A DNA stretch of 64,000 bases from Plantago ovata (GCA_028274465.1 CM051458.1:72727766-72791765); one strand, 5' to 3'; shown: positions 48,594 to 60,416, numbered from the stretch's first letter. Notes: generated by a model not told the origin, from the sequence alone. Made by a program: numbers and translations.

Positions 48594-49089
48594 TATGTCC
48601 CCCTAGTTTCCAAGTATCTTTGTAGAAGATAGTTGAGGAACTATATTGAAGTAGAGGTCGAGCAGAGCCTCGGCTAGTAGTGGGTGAAAAAAGATTTCCG
48701 TATTCGCACCCTGGTAACTTTCCCTCCTCCTATCTCTCCCTCCCCCCCCCTTTTTATAGGGTGCGAGCAGACGTTGCTCGTACCGTATGAAAAGAGGTAT
48801 TTTTGCTGGGATAAGATCGGATCCGGGTAAGTATTCCTTAGTGGAATGGAATGACTTCCTGCCGCTTTTTGCTTGCAAAGTATCTCGCGGAGAGATACTT
48901 GTGTAAAAGGAATGGAATGACTTCCTGCCGCTTTTTGCTTGCAAAGTATCTCGCGGAGAGATACTTGCGTAAAAGGAATGGAATGACTTCCTGCCGCTTT
49001 TTGCTTGCAAAGTATCTCGCGGAGAGATACTTGTGTAAAAGGTCAAAGGAATCTCGAGGAGAGTAGCTTCATGGGCAACTCCTCGGTCC
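48594..49089. other. Element J, between 3' LTR and antisense gene
   Basis: Contains the polypurine tract and the 66-bp tandem repeat listed separately. No gene; open frames crossing it arise from the tandem repeat. Confidence 0.6.
48841..49042 (+). repeat. Three 66-bp tandem repeats with internal hairpin, element J
   Basis: Units start (ATGACTTCCT) at 48851, 48917 and 48983, nearly identical. Each has AAGTATCTC-GCGGA-GAGATACTT, a perfect 9-bp stem. They lie between the LTR and the promoter of the antisense gene. Confidence 0.9.
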
Positions 49090-49410
49090 CCTGACACGTG
49101 GCCGTCGATTTTCCGTGATTCTGACATTTCTTTCAATGTTGTCTCGAGGAGGACAGACCATGGTCGTCGATCTGTCTTTGTGTGTCTCGAGTAGGATCGT
49201 GCTCGCGCCGCGAGTTGATTGCCGTGGTCAGGTAATTCGTTCCGGGTTTGAGAGCGTGTTCGAGCCGGAGCGGGAGCGCGGAGGGCAAAATAGGAAATTC
49301 GCCCGGCGGCGGCAATCTGGGCCGTTCGTCTCTGCCACGTGTTCGGTCCTGATGGAGCGAGGGGCCGCGACGTTTCAAATTCCTCGGATACCCTTCTATA
49401 AATAGGTGAG
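49090..49410 (+). promoter_or_regulatory. Probable promoter of the antisense gene in J
   Basis: TATA box TATAAATA at 49397-49404. G-boxes (ABRE-like) ACACGTGGC around 49095-49100 and GCCACGTGT around 49336-49341. The gene's leader follows. Position and motifs fit an ordinary plant promoter; activity is inferred. Confidence 0.55.
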
Positions 49411-49637
49411 GACCGAATTCGTTTTTCACTTTCTGCCAAAATTTCTGTCGAATTCACTTGAGAGAGCGAGGAGCGTAAAAAAGCAATCGAAGAGCAACTT
49501 TTCGTGATCGAGTAGTGCCGTAGTCGAGACCGATAGAGCGCGAGGAGTGTTACCGGTGGCCAGAACTCGATTTTCAGGCAACTTGTTGATTTTCCGGCTT
49601 CCTTTCAGGCTTCCAACTCCGACCAACTTATAAACAA

Positions 49638-50285
49638 GTAAGTTTCCGATCTTTTGCCTTTAGTTTCTTGCTTTAATCTTCTCCATTTCGCTTGAATTTG
49701 CTACTCTTTTGCGCGAATTTTCTGTGTATGCCTTCAATTCCATTTCTTTTCCTGTTTTGCCTTGCCGGAAATGTTGTAATCTGAATAATGACCGGTAGAT
49801 TGACGCCTGAGAACGGCATTGGACTTAAAAAACAGTAAATGGACTCGTAACCAAACTTGAACGGAATCGATTTGGACCAATTTGTGTTGCATGGCCGTAG
49901 AAGTAGTTCCCCTTTTCTTTACTGTATATCCCTTGTTGCCTCCTCATTAGCGTACGGCTGTAGAAATAACTGTAGGTAGTTTTTCGGGCGGTTGGTCGCT
50001 CTTCGATTCTTGTATATGCATGTGGTCGCTCCTGTTTTGCTGTATATGCATGTGGTTGTGCTGCCCGATTTTTTACTCATGCTTTGAGCGGTTGGTCGCT
50101 CCTTGTATGCTACTCGATCCCCCTTTATTTTTTGCTGTAGAGTAACCTCTTGTCTATTTGTGCCGTTTTTCCATTTTTTTGTGAGATTTATCTCCGTTCG
50201 GGGGGTCGAGCATAATCAATACACATAAACGGACCTCTCGGACTATCACCACCCATCCTTACTATTTCTCTGGCCTACCTTTTAG
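49638..50285 (+). other. Probable leader intron of the antisense gene in J
   Basis: Donor ACAA|GTAAGT at 49638, acceptor ACCTTTTAG ending 50285, one base before the ATG. 648 nt, T-rich, no coding potential. Confidence 0.6.
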
Positions 50286-50286
50286 G

Positions 50287-53200
50287 ATGTCCGAGAGCGA
50301 CGACAGCCAAAACCGTAACGACGCTCTTGATTACGGGAGCGGCCAGGAGACGTCCGAGGAGACGTCCATATCGACTACCTTCCTGGATCAGCTCTCCTCC
50401 GATCATGAAGAACCGGCTCCTGAGGTCGAGGAGGTCGAGAGTGGGGATAGCGAGGAAGGAGAAGAGGATGACTCCGAGGAGGAGGAAGAGGAGGATGAGT
50501 TCCGCCTGGAGGTTCGAAAACGGCGGAGAACCGACGAGAGTTTCATCGATGACAGGACCGAGGCACCAGGGGGTCCTCCCGACACAGGCGTCCCGGCCGC
50601 CATCATAACTCAAGCCGCGCAGGTATTCGGGCGTGACTATGGCGTCCGAGGTAGTCTCGACCCGGCTCCCATCCGGATCGAGGACATGGACGACACCGAG
50701 CAGCCTCCTCCAGAGCTTGCTTGGTTCGAGGAGGGCGAACACTCCTTCCAGGGGGGCCAACGTGAGGAGACCGAGCGGCCTTCCCCATCTCGAGTACGCA
50801 GGTCCGATCTGCCCGTGCAAACAGTTCGTCGCACGGTTATTAGTAGCGACGATGATTCGCTGGAGTTGATAGGTGATCTCCACGGGAATGAAGCTGGTCC
50901 GAGCCGCAGTTTTCCCTCTCCTTCCTTTTCTGAGATGAACAGGAACGTGGAGCGAGAACTGCTTATCCAAGAGCAGTATGGTTTTGACGACTTGATTCCC
51001 TATGAGACCATCGATCCGACCCAGATCGATTTTAGCTTCCCTGCACCAAGTAACGTAAGACCTCCCCATCCGATCGAAGAGGCAGAATGGGAGCGTGCCA
51101 GAGCTACCCTTGAACGTGACCGTAAGCGTAAGCGGGGCGAGGAGGTATTGATTTCGGATGATGATGAGGAAGTTGTCCACGCACCGGGTAAAGCCCCGAA
51201 GAGATCGAAGAAGAAGGCTTCTCGATCTAGAAAGAAGACTGTTGAGCCCGAGGAGGCCGCCAAAGTGACCGTGGCAAATGTGAAGAAGTTCACGCGAGGA
51301 GCCAAGGATGTTGACCTCCCCGATCCCCAGGGTGAGAAAAACGAAGACGGATCGATCCCGACGACTGCCTCCACGGTTAAAAAGGAGGAGATATCAGCCA
51401 TTCGCCAAAAATACCGGTTGAGCAAGAGGAAAATAGACATCCTCGTTCCTCGTCCCGATCAAACCTTCTACAATGCTCCGCCAGGTTATATGGCTGTGCA
51501 TCTTCTGACGCTGGATCGAGGATGGATTCTTCCTTTCTGTGATCCTTTTAAGGACATCATTAATCAGCTGGGTCTCGCTCCGTGGCAGCTTCTTCCTAGT
51601 GCCTTTGGCACTCTAATTTGTTTCGGGGTGCTCTGCAAGAAGCTCGGAATCCCGGTGAACTTTCATAACTTCAACCAACTCTTCAGGGTATCAATGAGCT
51701 CCGGGAATAAATTCTTCTATTATTTCAACACTCGGCCCGGGCTTGGATTCATCGTGGACGCTCCGTCCTCCTCGGGCTACAAGTGGTTCCATCGATATAT
51801 TTATGTGAAGAAGAAGAAGCTCCCCGGTATGAGCGACTCTGATGTGGAGTGGGGAGTGCCCAAGCACTTTTATCGAGGACCTATCTCTGATCGGTACCCT
51901 CACCCTGTTGAGTTCGACCCTTGGGTTCAGGCGCTCGAGGAGAAGAATGCTAGCGAGGACCCGGAGAAGTATTTTTACTGGGGGTTGGTGTTGCAACCGC
52001 TCCCTTACCTGGCCGGTCTGTCCTCGCCGGTCTACACGGGTTACAAGGACTCAGGCCACACTGATGATCTCCTCTTTGGTAACTAGATCGAGGACACCCT
52101 TTGTGTTTACTTGTGTTTTTACTTGTGTTTTTCCTCCGTTTTTCCTGTATCGAATGCCCTTGATATTCGCGCTTGCTAACCATTTGTCCTCTTCGATCTT
52201 GCAGAGTACTGGTTCGCTTGGATCATGTCGAAGACCTTGGAAGCCAAGGAGGAGCAAAGGCGCAAACAGCGCTTGGCTGGTAAGACCACGAAGATCCTCG
52301 GGTCTCTGGACATTAGCCATCCTAAGAACGCCGCGGAGCATCGAGACGCTCTGGCTAAGGAGGGGCTTGCGACCATCGAGGACCCCTTGGAGGCCGTTAA
52401 GAGAAAGGCCGCGGAGGATGCGGCCGCTGCAAAGAAGACCGGGGAGGCCGACCAAGGTAACCCGGAAAAGCGTCCTAAGGACCGGGCTCCTCCTGCAAAA
52501 CGAGCCGGCGCGAAGAGGCAGTTGAACTTGGGGGCGAGCGAACAACCTGCTCGCAAGAAGGGGACGACCGCTCTGGATGTCGACCGCGATGCCGAAATAA
52601 AGCGGTTCGTTCAGATGTCCGAGCTGGACCGCGCTCATGAATTGAGCCTCTGCGCTCTTCAGGTAAATCTTATACGAAATTTTCACAAGTGTAATTTATT
52701 TCCTTCTCGCTTTTGCAAAATCTGACTTCTTCAAACTGTTGCAGCTCGAGCATATCAAGGAGGCGTACGCTAATGTTGCGGCTGATCGCTCCGATATAGG
52801 CCAAGTGATCGAGGAGCTGGAGAAGACGGTGGCGGCAGAAAAGGCAAAGGCCCAGGTGGCGAACGAGGAGGTGCGCAAGTCCCATGAAAAAGTGGACCAG
52901 CTCGAGAGGGAATTGGCCAGGGAGAAGCAGAGAGCCCTGAGTTACAAAGGCGGGTACTCCACTCTGTCGCAATGTATGCAAAAATTTAAGGACAGTGTGC
53001 TATCCTTCCTTGTCGGTAGCCGGCTCGAGACAGCCCGGGATTTCATGGAGTCCGCCACTTACAAGCTGGCTACCCAGGACATCAGGGATACCGCTCGCGA
53101 GGAGGGTTTCTTCTCCTGCATCGGGCAGCTGAAAAGGGTGAAGCTCCTTCCCGAGGATTTCGATGTGGATGCTCGAGACGATATGCATGCCGGGAGGCGC

Positions 53201-53599
53201 GATGACATGACCCGGTATCCCGACGAGATCCCTAGCGATGAGATGCATCACGCATGCGAATTCGGGGAGCTTGTTACGGATCCTGATGTGCCTTACCCGA
53301 GTAAGCCTTCCTATCTTCCGCGCTGGGTCCCCGAGTGTATCTGGGCCGGTCTACTTCTTCCGTTCGAGAAGGCTCCTCTCCGGAACGCGAATTGGATTCA
53401 ACTCAATAAGCCGGTCATGGGGCGCGGAGAGGGCTTTGTGGAGCCGGAGCTGACCGCGCATGCTGGTGCTATAAGGGAGGTGCGCGAGAAGGGTGGCGAC
53501 GCGAATTTGCACAACCCGAACAGCCCTTCTCGAGCCGGTGCCTCTACGAGCAGCGTCCCTGCCAACCAGAGCGAGTTCTCTGGGAGCCGGACCCGTTAA
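50287..53599 (+). CDS. Putative gypsy-type transposon protein (PF04195-type), spliced, antisense gene of Tat element J
   Basis: Predicted exons 50287-52078, 52205-52662 and 52745-53599; introns begin GT and end TTGCAG, the joins keep frame, and the product is 1,034 residues with no lesion. Residues 1-90 are very acidic (Glu/Asp runs near 45-75). Basic clusters KRKRGEE and KRSKKKASRSRKK (about 279-320) look like nuclear signals. Residues about 380-545 match the putative gypsy-type transposon domain: PGYMAVHLLTLDRGWILPF, LLPSAFGTLICFGVLCKKLG, then W-rich segments. The C-terminal third is Lys/Glu/Ala-rich with a coiled coil around 760-830. Such extra genes, often antisense to pol near the 3' LTR, are known from Tat elements; function is unknown. 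It converges on the pol remnant at 54333. Confidence 0.85.
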
Positions 53600-54332
53600 A
53601 CAAGGCCGAGTATGCTCGGTTAGCATTTGTACTTGTAATTTTTCCAAGTTTTATCCGAACAATTTCCTGCTTTCTTAACTTGCTATTCGGCCCCTTGTGG
53701 CGTACTTCATAATTCGTCATTCGGCCCTTTGCGGCGTACTCGATCCATGTTGTATTGTAACATAATGTATGTTTTCTTGCCTTATATCAACGCAACTTGC
53801 TCCTCGATTTATTTTCTATACTTAGCATTTTTCTACTTGCTCCGTAGTTATGACGTATAACTCGAATAGAGTAGTTAAATACAAGTAAATGTGGATCGAA
53901 TAGCCACGCTGCTCGAGACATAAAATAGCAAGATACTCTTTGCTAACAACTTGGTTGATATTGTTCGAACTCGTGATATAGTTGCAGCGCTCCTCGATTT
54001 CCTTTAATAATCAAGAGAAAATCTAAGTGTTGGGCGAAATCGATTTTAGTTTCTCCTCGATCTCCTTCCGCTCGCCGGTTCCAATATGTAAATCGAGTAG
54101 GTTTTCATAATTGAATAGCCGCATAACAGTTCTAAAATTGAACCATTTTTGTGACGTAGACATTGCATTGATTTGTCGGAAACACAATTACAATGGGGGC
54201 TCCTCGGCCAGCTTGCTTACAATGATTTTTTAACAAAAGGAAGAGGTACCTCTCACTTGAATCCGTGAAAAACCCTCCTCGATCACTGGACCTTCCACAT
54301 AGGTTTTCAAAAAGCTTTTTCTTCCTACAACT
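53600..54332. other. Convergent spacer between antisense gene and pol of J
   Basis: No gene seen. AT-richer than the genes on either side. Transcripts of the two genes would run toward each other here. Confidence 0.6.
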
Positions 54333-55808
54333 TCAAGCGTAGAATCTCTGGAGGTTAGAAGTATTCCATGGATTTTTCAATACCCTTCCCTCCATGTCTT
54401 GAAGACGATAACTTCCGTTGGACCTTGCTTCAATTATCTTGTAGGGGCCTTCCCAATTGGGTTGCATCTTCCCAACTTTGCCCAAGATGTCTGCTCTTCG
54501 GAGTACTAGGTCTCCTACTTGGAAGTCTCTTTCTCTTACGCCTTTGTTGTAGGTCTTTGCGATGAGTGCTTGATATCTGAGGATATTGGCCAAGGCGTTG
54601 GTCCTCGATTCACTGATTGTCTCTAGGTCGAAGAGTCTCTCTGTATGATTGTCCTCGGGTTGGTACCCTTGGATTCTGAGGGTTTCCACCGCCACTTCTG
54701 CTGGTATGACCGCCTCGGACCCATAAACTAGCGAGAAGGGAGTCTCTCTTGTAGCTGTTTTTGAAGTAGTGCGGTATGCCCACACCACTCCATCAAGCTC
54801 GTCGACCCAGTCCCTATTGGTAGCGAACCTCTTCTGCAAGTTGTTGACAGGATTTTGTTGACGGCTTCTGTTTGCCCATTGGATTGAGGATGTCCTACAG
54901 AGGTATACCTCCTCTCAATCTTCATTTCCTGCACCATTCATTGAATCTTTGGCCACAAAATTGAGCACCATTATCCGAGATGAGGACCCTCGGCAAGCCA
55001 AATCGACACACGATGTTCCTCCACCGAAGTTCATCCTCTCTGTTCAGTGATGGTAGATACTGCCTCAACTTCCGCCCACTTGCCAAAGTATCAACCGCAA
55101 CAATGATGAACTTCTTTTGACCCGTGCCTCTTGGAAAGGACCGATATGTCGATGCCCCATATGTCGAACGGGCGTGATGGCCGGATGGGCATGAGACGTT
55201 TCTCCGGGACGTTGATAAATTGGCTTGCAATTGACACTCCTCGCACACTTTCCACAATTGGGCAGCGTCTTCGCCGAACGGTGGGCCCGTAGTATCCTTG
55301 TCGATGACTTTTTGCGCGAGGATTCTTCCTCCGGCATGGTCGCCGCAACTTCCTCGATGCCATTCTCTCCGAGGAAGTTTCTGAACTTCATGCTCGGCGA
55401 CGCATCTCAAGTAGACTCCCTCGAACGACCTTTTGTACGGAGTTTCTCTCCTTGCATGCTGTATCGAGGAGCTTCCTTTGATCTTCCTTGCTTCAGCCTC
55501 TTTCACGAGGAATGCTTTTTTTTTTCATTTTGGCGATATGTTGTTCTCTCTTGCATTCCAATTCGGTTGCTCGTCACTTGCCATACGTTTAGGTTTGATG
55601 ACCCCAAGATGATGCGTGATTCTCCTGAGTATCACGTGGGGTGTTTATCACTCCCTCCGCGGCTGATGAAGCATACTTTGATAGGGCATTCCCACCCTTT
55701 GATTGAGATCTCTCGAGAACTTTCAATCTCCACACAACTTTGAATTTTTGGCTTTCTCTGTGATGGCGCTCTTGTACTCAGCAGTGGTCTTTCTTGGTTC
55801 TGAATTTC
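54333..55808 (-). pseudogene. Tat-type pol remnant (RNase H end and integrase), element J
   Basis: Minus strand, cut by the gap at its 5' side. About 55700-55580: the RNase H tail, with a degenerate ...DALSKLAS-like motif (GNALSKYASSAAEGV in one frame). About 55330-54850: integrase zinc region and core, spread over three frames (WGIDI, KKFIIVAVDT, FGLPRVLISDNGAQF, VGHPQSNGQTEAVN). 54839-54333: intact C-terminal integrase frame with RTTSKTATRETPFSLVYGSE and GDLVLRRADILGKVGKMQPNWEGPY split here as GDLVLRRAD and NWEGPYKI. Several frameshifts; not functional. The motifs place J in the Tat lineage. Confidence 0.85.
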
Positions 55809-55908
55809 NNNNNNNNNNNNNNNNNNNNNNNNNNNNNNNNNNNNNNNNNNNNNNNNNNNNNNNNNNNNNNNNNNNNNNNNNNNNNNNNNNNNNNNNNNNN
55901 NNNNNNNN
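55809..55908. other. Assembly gap (100 N)
   Basis: Exactly 100 N, the usual placeholder for a gap of unknown size. Continuity between J and K cannot be assumed. Confidence 0.98.
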
Positions 55909-56895
55909 AAAACCAAGCAAAGTAACTCTTTCATGAGTATAAGCAAAGTCAGCAAAGATACTTCAAAGAGATGAAGAAAACCAAGCCTAAGAGTTCTGAA
56001 AAGACCCCAATGCTAGGATAGAAGGAACCTTGCTAGAAAAGAACTTACTGAAAAGTATGTTCAGCAAAAAGGTCAACAGAGCAAGACACCACATCAGAAA
56101 GTGGATTTGACCAGCACGAGTCAAAAGTCTTTCAGCTCAAAACCTCCTAGTTCCTCAGCAAGTAGAAAACAAGTCAAAGTTGAAAAACTTCAGACTTGGT
56201 TTCCACTGGACGCATTCTTGAACATGTTAATGGACATCATCATTTGGATAATTAACTTGTTTGCTCTTGATTGTGCAGACTGCAGCCACGGAGACAAACG
56301 ATGCAATCTGGCACTTTGATAGTGGTTGTGGAAAGCACATGACGGCAACAAGAATAACCTTATAAACTATAGACGGTGGTCTAAAGGTCCAACAATAAGG
56401 TTGCTGGTGGAGGCTCGGATCTACAAAAGGCTATGGTGATGTGAAGTTGGGATGCATAACCATTTCTGGAGTTCTTTATGTCAAAATCTTAAGTTTAACC
56501 TTTTCAGCATGAGTCAATTTGCTGACAAAGGATACTTCATCGAAATTAAAAGTGATGAATGTAAACTTGTAGATTTGAGACTAAAAAGGTATAATGATTG
56601 CAAGAAGATCAGGAGGCTTGTACACCGTTGATTGGTCTTCAGCAAACGTTGAAAAATGCCTTGTCTCAGATCATGATTGCCTTGCTGAAAAAGCATGGTT
56701 ATGGCATAAACGAACAAGTCATCTAAACTTCAAGACGCTGAATAAGCTGTCTAAAAGGCACTTGTAGTTGGATTACCTAGGGTTACTTTTAAGAAGGATG
56801 GTGTTTGCAATGCATGTCAGCAAGGAAAGCAAACCAAATCTTCTTTCAAGAACAAGGCAGTACCGTCAACTACAAAACCTTTACAACTCTTACAC
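55909..56895 (+). pseudogene. Sirevirus gag end, protease and pre-integrase remnants, element K
   Basis: Badly broken. A protease active site, Phe-Asp-Ser-Gly-Cys-Gly-Lys-His-Met, is readable near 56311-56340. A zinc pre-integrase segment (WLWHKRTSHLNFKTLNKLS) is at about 56695-56755, then a frameshift into [15 protein letters not shown] at about 56809-56850. Stops and frame changes are frequent. Upstream gag is lost in the gap. Confidence 0.8.
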
Positions 56896-59638
56896 ATGGA
56901 CTTGTTTGAATCTTCTTCAACAAGCTATGATGGTAAGAAGTATGGTCTAGTCGTGGTAGATGACTATTCAAGATTCACTTGGGTAGTATTCATCAAGCAC
57001 AAATCTGAAACCAAGACTGAATTACCTAACTTGCTGAATAAGCTTGAAGTCATGAAAAATGACAAGGTAAGAGTCATAAGGACAGACCATGGTACTGAGT
57101 TTGTAAACCAGTACATAACTGAATATTGTACCTCCAAAGGTATTCAACATCAGTTATCCTCAGTAAGGACACCACAGCAAAATGGTGTTGCTGAACGGAA
57201 GAATCGTACCCTGAAAGAAGCCGCAAGAACAATGCTTGCTGACACTGAGATAAGTGAGGCTTACTGGGTTGAAGCGATTAATACCGCCTGCTATACTCAG
57301 AATAGATGTTTGATTACTAAGGAATTCAACAAAACTCCTTATGAATTGTTTGTTGGAAGACCTCCTAACATCACTCATCTAAGAGTATTTGGTTGCAAGT
57401 GTTTCGTTCTTAACAATGGTAGAGAATACCTAAGAACATTTCAACCAAAGGCAGACGAAGCGATATTTCTTGGCTACTCCTTGCATAGTAAAGCTTACAG
57501 AGTTTACAACAAAAAGGCACAAAAGATTGAAGAATCTGAGCATGTTGTATTCTACGAAAAGACACAAGGTGTGCCTGCTGAAGAAGAAATATCAGAATGT
57601 ATGAAAAATCTAATCATACATGAGCAAAGAACTGAATCTGATGCTAGGCAAATCAAGTCAATTGAACTAAATGATGATTCTGACAATGATTCTCCTCCCC
57701 CGAGTCATGACAAGATAAATATAGTTCACGATAAAGAATTTCCAGCAAAAGATGCGGTTGCTCCGGAAGTTGCTGAAATTACGCAATCTCCAGTGCCTGC
57801 TGATGAAGTACCTCAACCCAGCAATGCTGAGCAAGCAGTTGCTGACGATCAAATCTCAGCAGAGACACAAATTACCAGTAGTACTGAACAAGTACATACT
57901 GAAGAGTCACATGCTGATGAGCAAACGTATCCTGATCCAACAAACAGGAAACCTGTTAATAAATGGATTAGAGGTCATCCCTCTACGGATATGATTGGCG
58001 ATATTAATAAACGCCAAGTGACTAGATCCAAAGCTACTCAAGGACTTGCTGAAGAAGCAACTGTCGTAGAAGTAGAATCTTTATTCTCTTGCTTTGTTTC
58101 AGAAATTGAACCTAAAACCATAGAAGAAGCTTTGAAGCATTCTGAATGGATAAAGGCAATGCAAGAAGAATTGGATCAATTTGAAAGAAACAAAGTCTGG
58201 AAACTTGTGCCACTTGCTGAAAATAAGAAAGCTATTGGTACAAAGTGGGTGTTCAGAAACAAGCTGAGTGAGTCTGGTGAAGTAACAAGAAACAAAGCAC
58301 GCTTAGTTGCTCAAGGTTACTGTCAGACTGAAGGATTGGACTATGATGAGTCTTACGCTCCAGTTGCAAGATTGGATGCAATTAGGCTTTTCTTGGCCTT
58401 TGCTGCTCACAATGACTTCATTGTTTACCAAATGGATGTTAAGAGTGCATTCTTAAATGGTGAACTTGCTGAAGAAGTCTACCTAGAACAACCCCATGGC
58501 TCTGAACTTCCCTCAGAAACCAAGATGGTATATAAGCTTCAGAAAGTTGTATATGGTCTAAAGCAAGCACCAAGAGCATGGTATGATACCTAGCTAAGTT
58601 CTTGCTGGAAAATGGTTTCAAGAAAGGTGAAGTTGACAAAACTCTTTTTACCATGAACCATGATGGTAAATTAATCTTAGTTCAAATTTATGTGGATGAC
58701 ATAATTTTTGGATCTAAGGACAAGCAACTTTGTGATGATTTTGCCAAACTCATGACAAATAAGTTTGAAATGAGTATGATGGGAAAATTGAATTATTTCC
58801 TAGGGTTGCAAGTCAAGCAACTCAAAGATGGAATATTCATAAATCAAGCAAAGTATGCGAAAAAAATGCTCATAAAGTTTAGGATCAAAGAGGATGAAAA
58901 ACGTGAAAAGATCCCTATGAGTGTTGGTACCAAATTGGGCTATACTAAAGAGGACAAAAGTGTTGAAGAACACAAGTATAGGAAGCTCATTGGTTCCTTG
59001 TTGTATTTAACAGCAAGTAGACCTGACATTCAGTATGCTGTTTGTGTGTGTGCAAGATTCCAATCGGATCCAAGAGAATCACACTACAAAAAGGCAATTA
59101 AAATACTGAAATATGTTAAAGGTACAGTCAATGTTGGATTATGGTATCCAAAAGATTCTGGACTTGAATTGGTTGGCTATTCTGATGCTGATCATGGTGG
59201 ATCAACTCTTGATAGAAAAAGTACCTCTGGAACTTGTCAGTTTTTGGGTACTAGATTAATATCATGGTTCAGCAAGAAGCAAACGTGTGTCGCCAATTCA
59301 TCTACTGAATCTGAATACATTGCAGCTGGTTGTTGCACAGCTCAATCCTATGGATTCAGCAACAATTAAGAGATTATGGTATTTCTGCAAAGAAAACACC
59401 AATCTTTTGTGATAATACAAGTGCTATTGCAATTACGCAAAATCCTAAGTTTCACTCTAGGACCAAGCACATTGATATTAGACATCATTTCATTAGAGAT
59501 CATGTCGAAAAAGGTGATATTGAGGTTGTGAAAGTAGGTACTGAAGATCAGCTTGCTGACATATTTACCAAGCCCCTACCGGATAATAGGTTCGCAATGC
59601 TAAGGTATAACCTTGGATTGATTGAACTACCTCAATAA
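56896..59638 (+). pseudogene. Sirevirus (SIRE-type copia) integrase, reverse transcriptase and RNase H, element K
   Basis: Open 56896-58593, then one base lost near 58590 (AWYDT then stop); open again to 59369, one base lost near 59344; then to 59638. Integrase: first Asp in HMDLF (56896), [11 protein letters not shown] (about 56953), HGTEF, and GVAERKNRT (57187). Linker of about 200 residues, Glu/Pro-rich. [34 protein letters not shown] (58689-58715), SRPDIQYAV. RNase H: DADHGGSTLDRKSTSG, NSSTESEYIA, DNTSAIAITQNP. End LADIFTKPL. These motifs fit SIRE/Maximus copia elements. Confidence 0.9.
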
Positions 59639-59656
59639 AGGATACACTTGGCAGAA

Positions 59657-60017
59657 TGCTGAAACAGGTATTCAGCAAGCCAAAGTATTCCTGTCCAAAA
59701 GACCAAGTCACTGATTTCTTCTAAGAAATGATAAGTCACAACATGATTGCTGAAACAGGCATTCAGCAAGTAATTCCTTCAAAACAGGTATTTGTTAGGA
59801 AACTTGATCACTTGCTGAGACAGGAACTCAGTAAGTGAAAGAACTTAAGGATTGCTGAGACGGGTACTTAGACAATCAAAAGATACTGAAACAGGTATTC
59901 AAGTATCAAAGGAATTTTCTGAAACGGGAATTCAGAAAAAGAGAAAAATCTCATCTCTCAGATTTTACCAAAGGATGTCTCAAAGTGCAAAAAGGATTTA
60001 CTGATACGGGAAATCAG
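59657..60017 (+). ncRNA. Array of eight stem-loops with a shared heptaloop, element K
   Basis: Loop consensus ACRGGNA, stems different. 1: 59657-59677, 7 bp, ACAGGTA. 2: 59747-59769, 8 bp, ACAGGCA. 3: 59780-59794, 4 bp, ACAGGTA. 4: 59809-59837, 11 bp with one G-U, ACAGGAA. 5: 59850-59877, 10 bp with a bulge, ACGGGTA. 6: 59882-59907, 9 bp with a bulge, ACAGGTA. 7: 59915-59939, 9 bp, ACGGGAA. 8: 60001-60017, 5 bp core, ACGGGAA. Stem changes occur on both sides together (TTGCTGAA/TTCAGCAA, TTTTCTGAA/TTCAGAAAA, GCTGAG/CTCAGT). Structure seen in sequence; function as RNA is inferred. Confidence 0.6.
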
Positions 60018-60049
60018 AAATATCTTTTAAACTTAGAAAATATTAGATA

Positions 60050-60066
60050 TCTAAGTAAGGGGGAAC
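60050..60066 (+). other. Polypurine-tract-like sequence, element K
   Basis: TAAGTAAGGGGGAAC resembles the plus-strand primer of Sireviruses, but no clear LTR start (TG plus matching copy) follows. It may be an internal tract, since Sireviruses often have several. 60067-60400 holds no gene. Confidence 0.4.
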
Positions 60067-60407
60067 TTTCAGCAAGTATCTAGATTGTTAATTCAAACTC
60101 GCTGAAAAGATTCTTGTCTATTTCAGCAAGCAATCTATCCCTTATTACTCGGTAAAATCAATTTGTGACGTTAAGCTGGCACAGATAAACTCGCTATAAA
60201 TCATGACATGAAATTCAATCGTGGCCATTGATTAAAAGGCGTTATTAATCTAACGGCTAACAAAACAAAGAGAGAGAGAGCGCTCTGACGGTTTTAGTTA
60301 GTGGGCCACTACGCATTCAATGCAAAAGCTCCATTATCTCCAGTGTTTCTCTGTTTTACCCTTGCTGAGAGCTTAAATCGATTGAGTTTCTCACACACCA
60401 GAGACAC

Positions 60408-60416
60408 TATATAAAG
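60408..60416 (+). promoter_or_regulatory. TATA box upstream of ORF3, element K
   Basis: TATATAAAG, 133 bases before the ORF3 ATG, followed by a C/T-rich leader (60440-60545); a TGGGCC box lies near 60305. It reads as an ordinary plant core promoter. An alternative is that it is the promoter of a 3' LTR starting near 60067. Confidence 0.5.

Noticed and set aside
48841..49042. CRISPR-like look of the repeats
   Set aside because: Plant DNA, three direct units with no distinct spacers; ordinary tandem repeat.
48233..49457. Open frames across the 66-bp repeats on both strands
   Set aside because: The repeat length is a multiple of three, so any stop-free unit yields a frame on either strand; no domain and they span the promoter of the antisense gene.
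55632..55955. Frames spanning the N run
   Set aside because: They read through unknown bases, so have no meaning.
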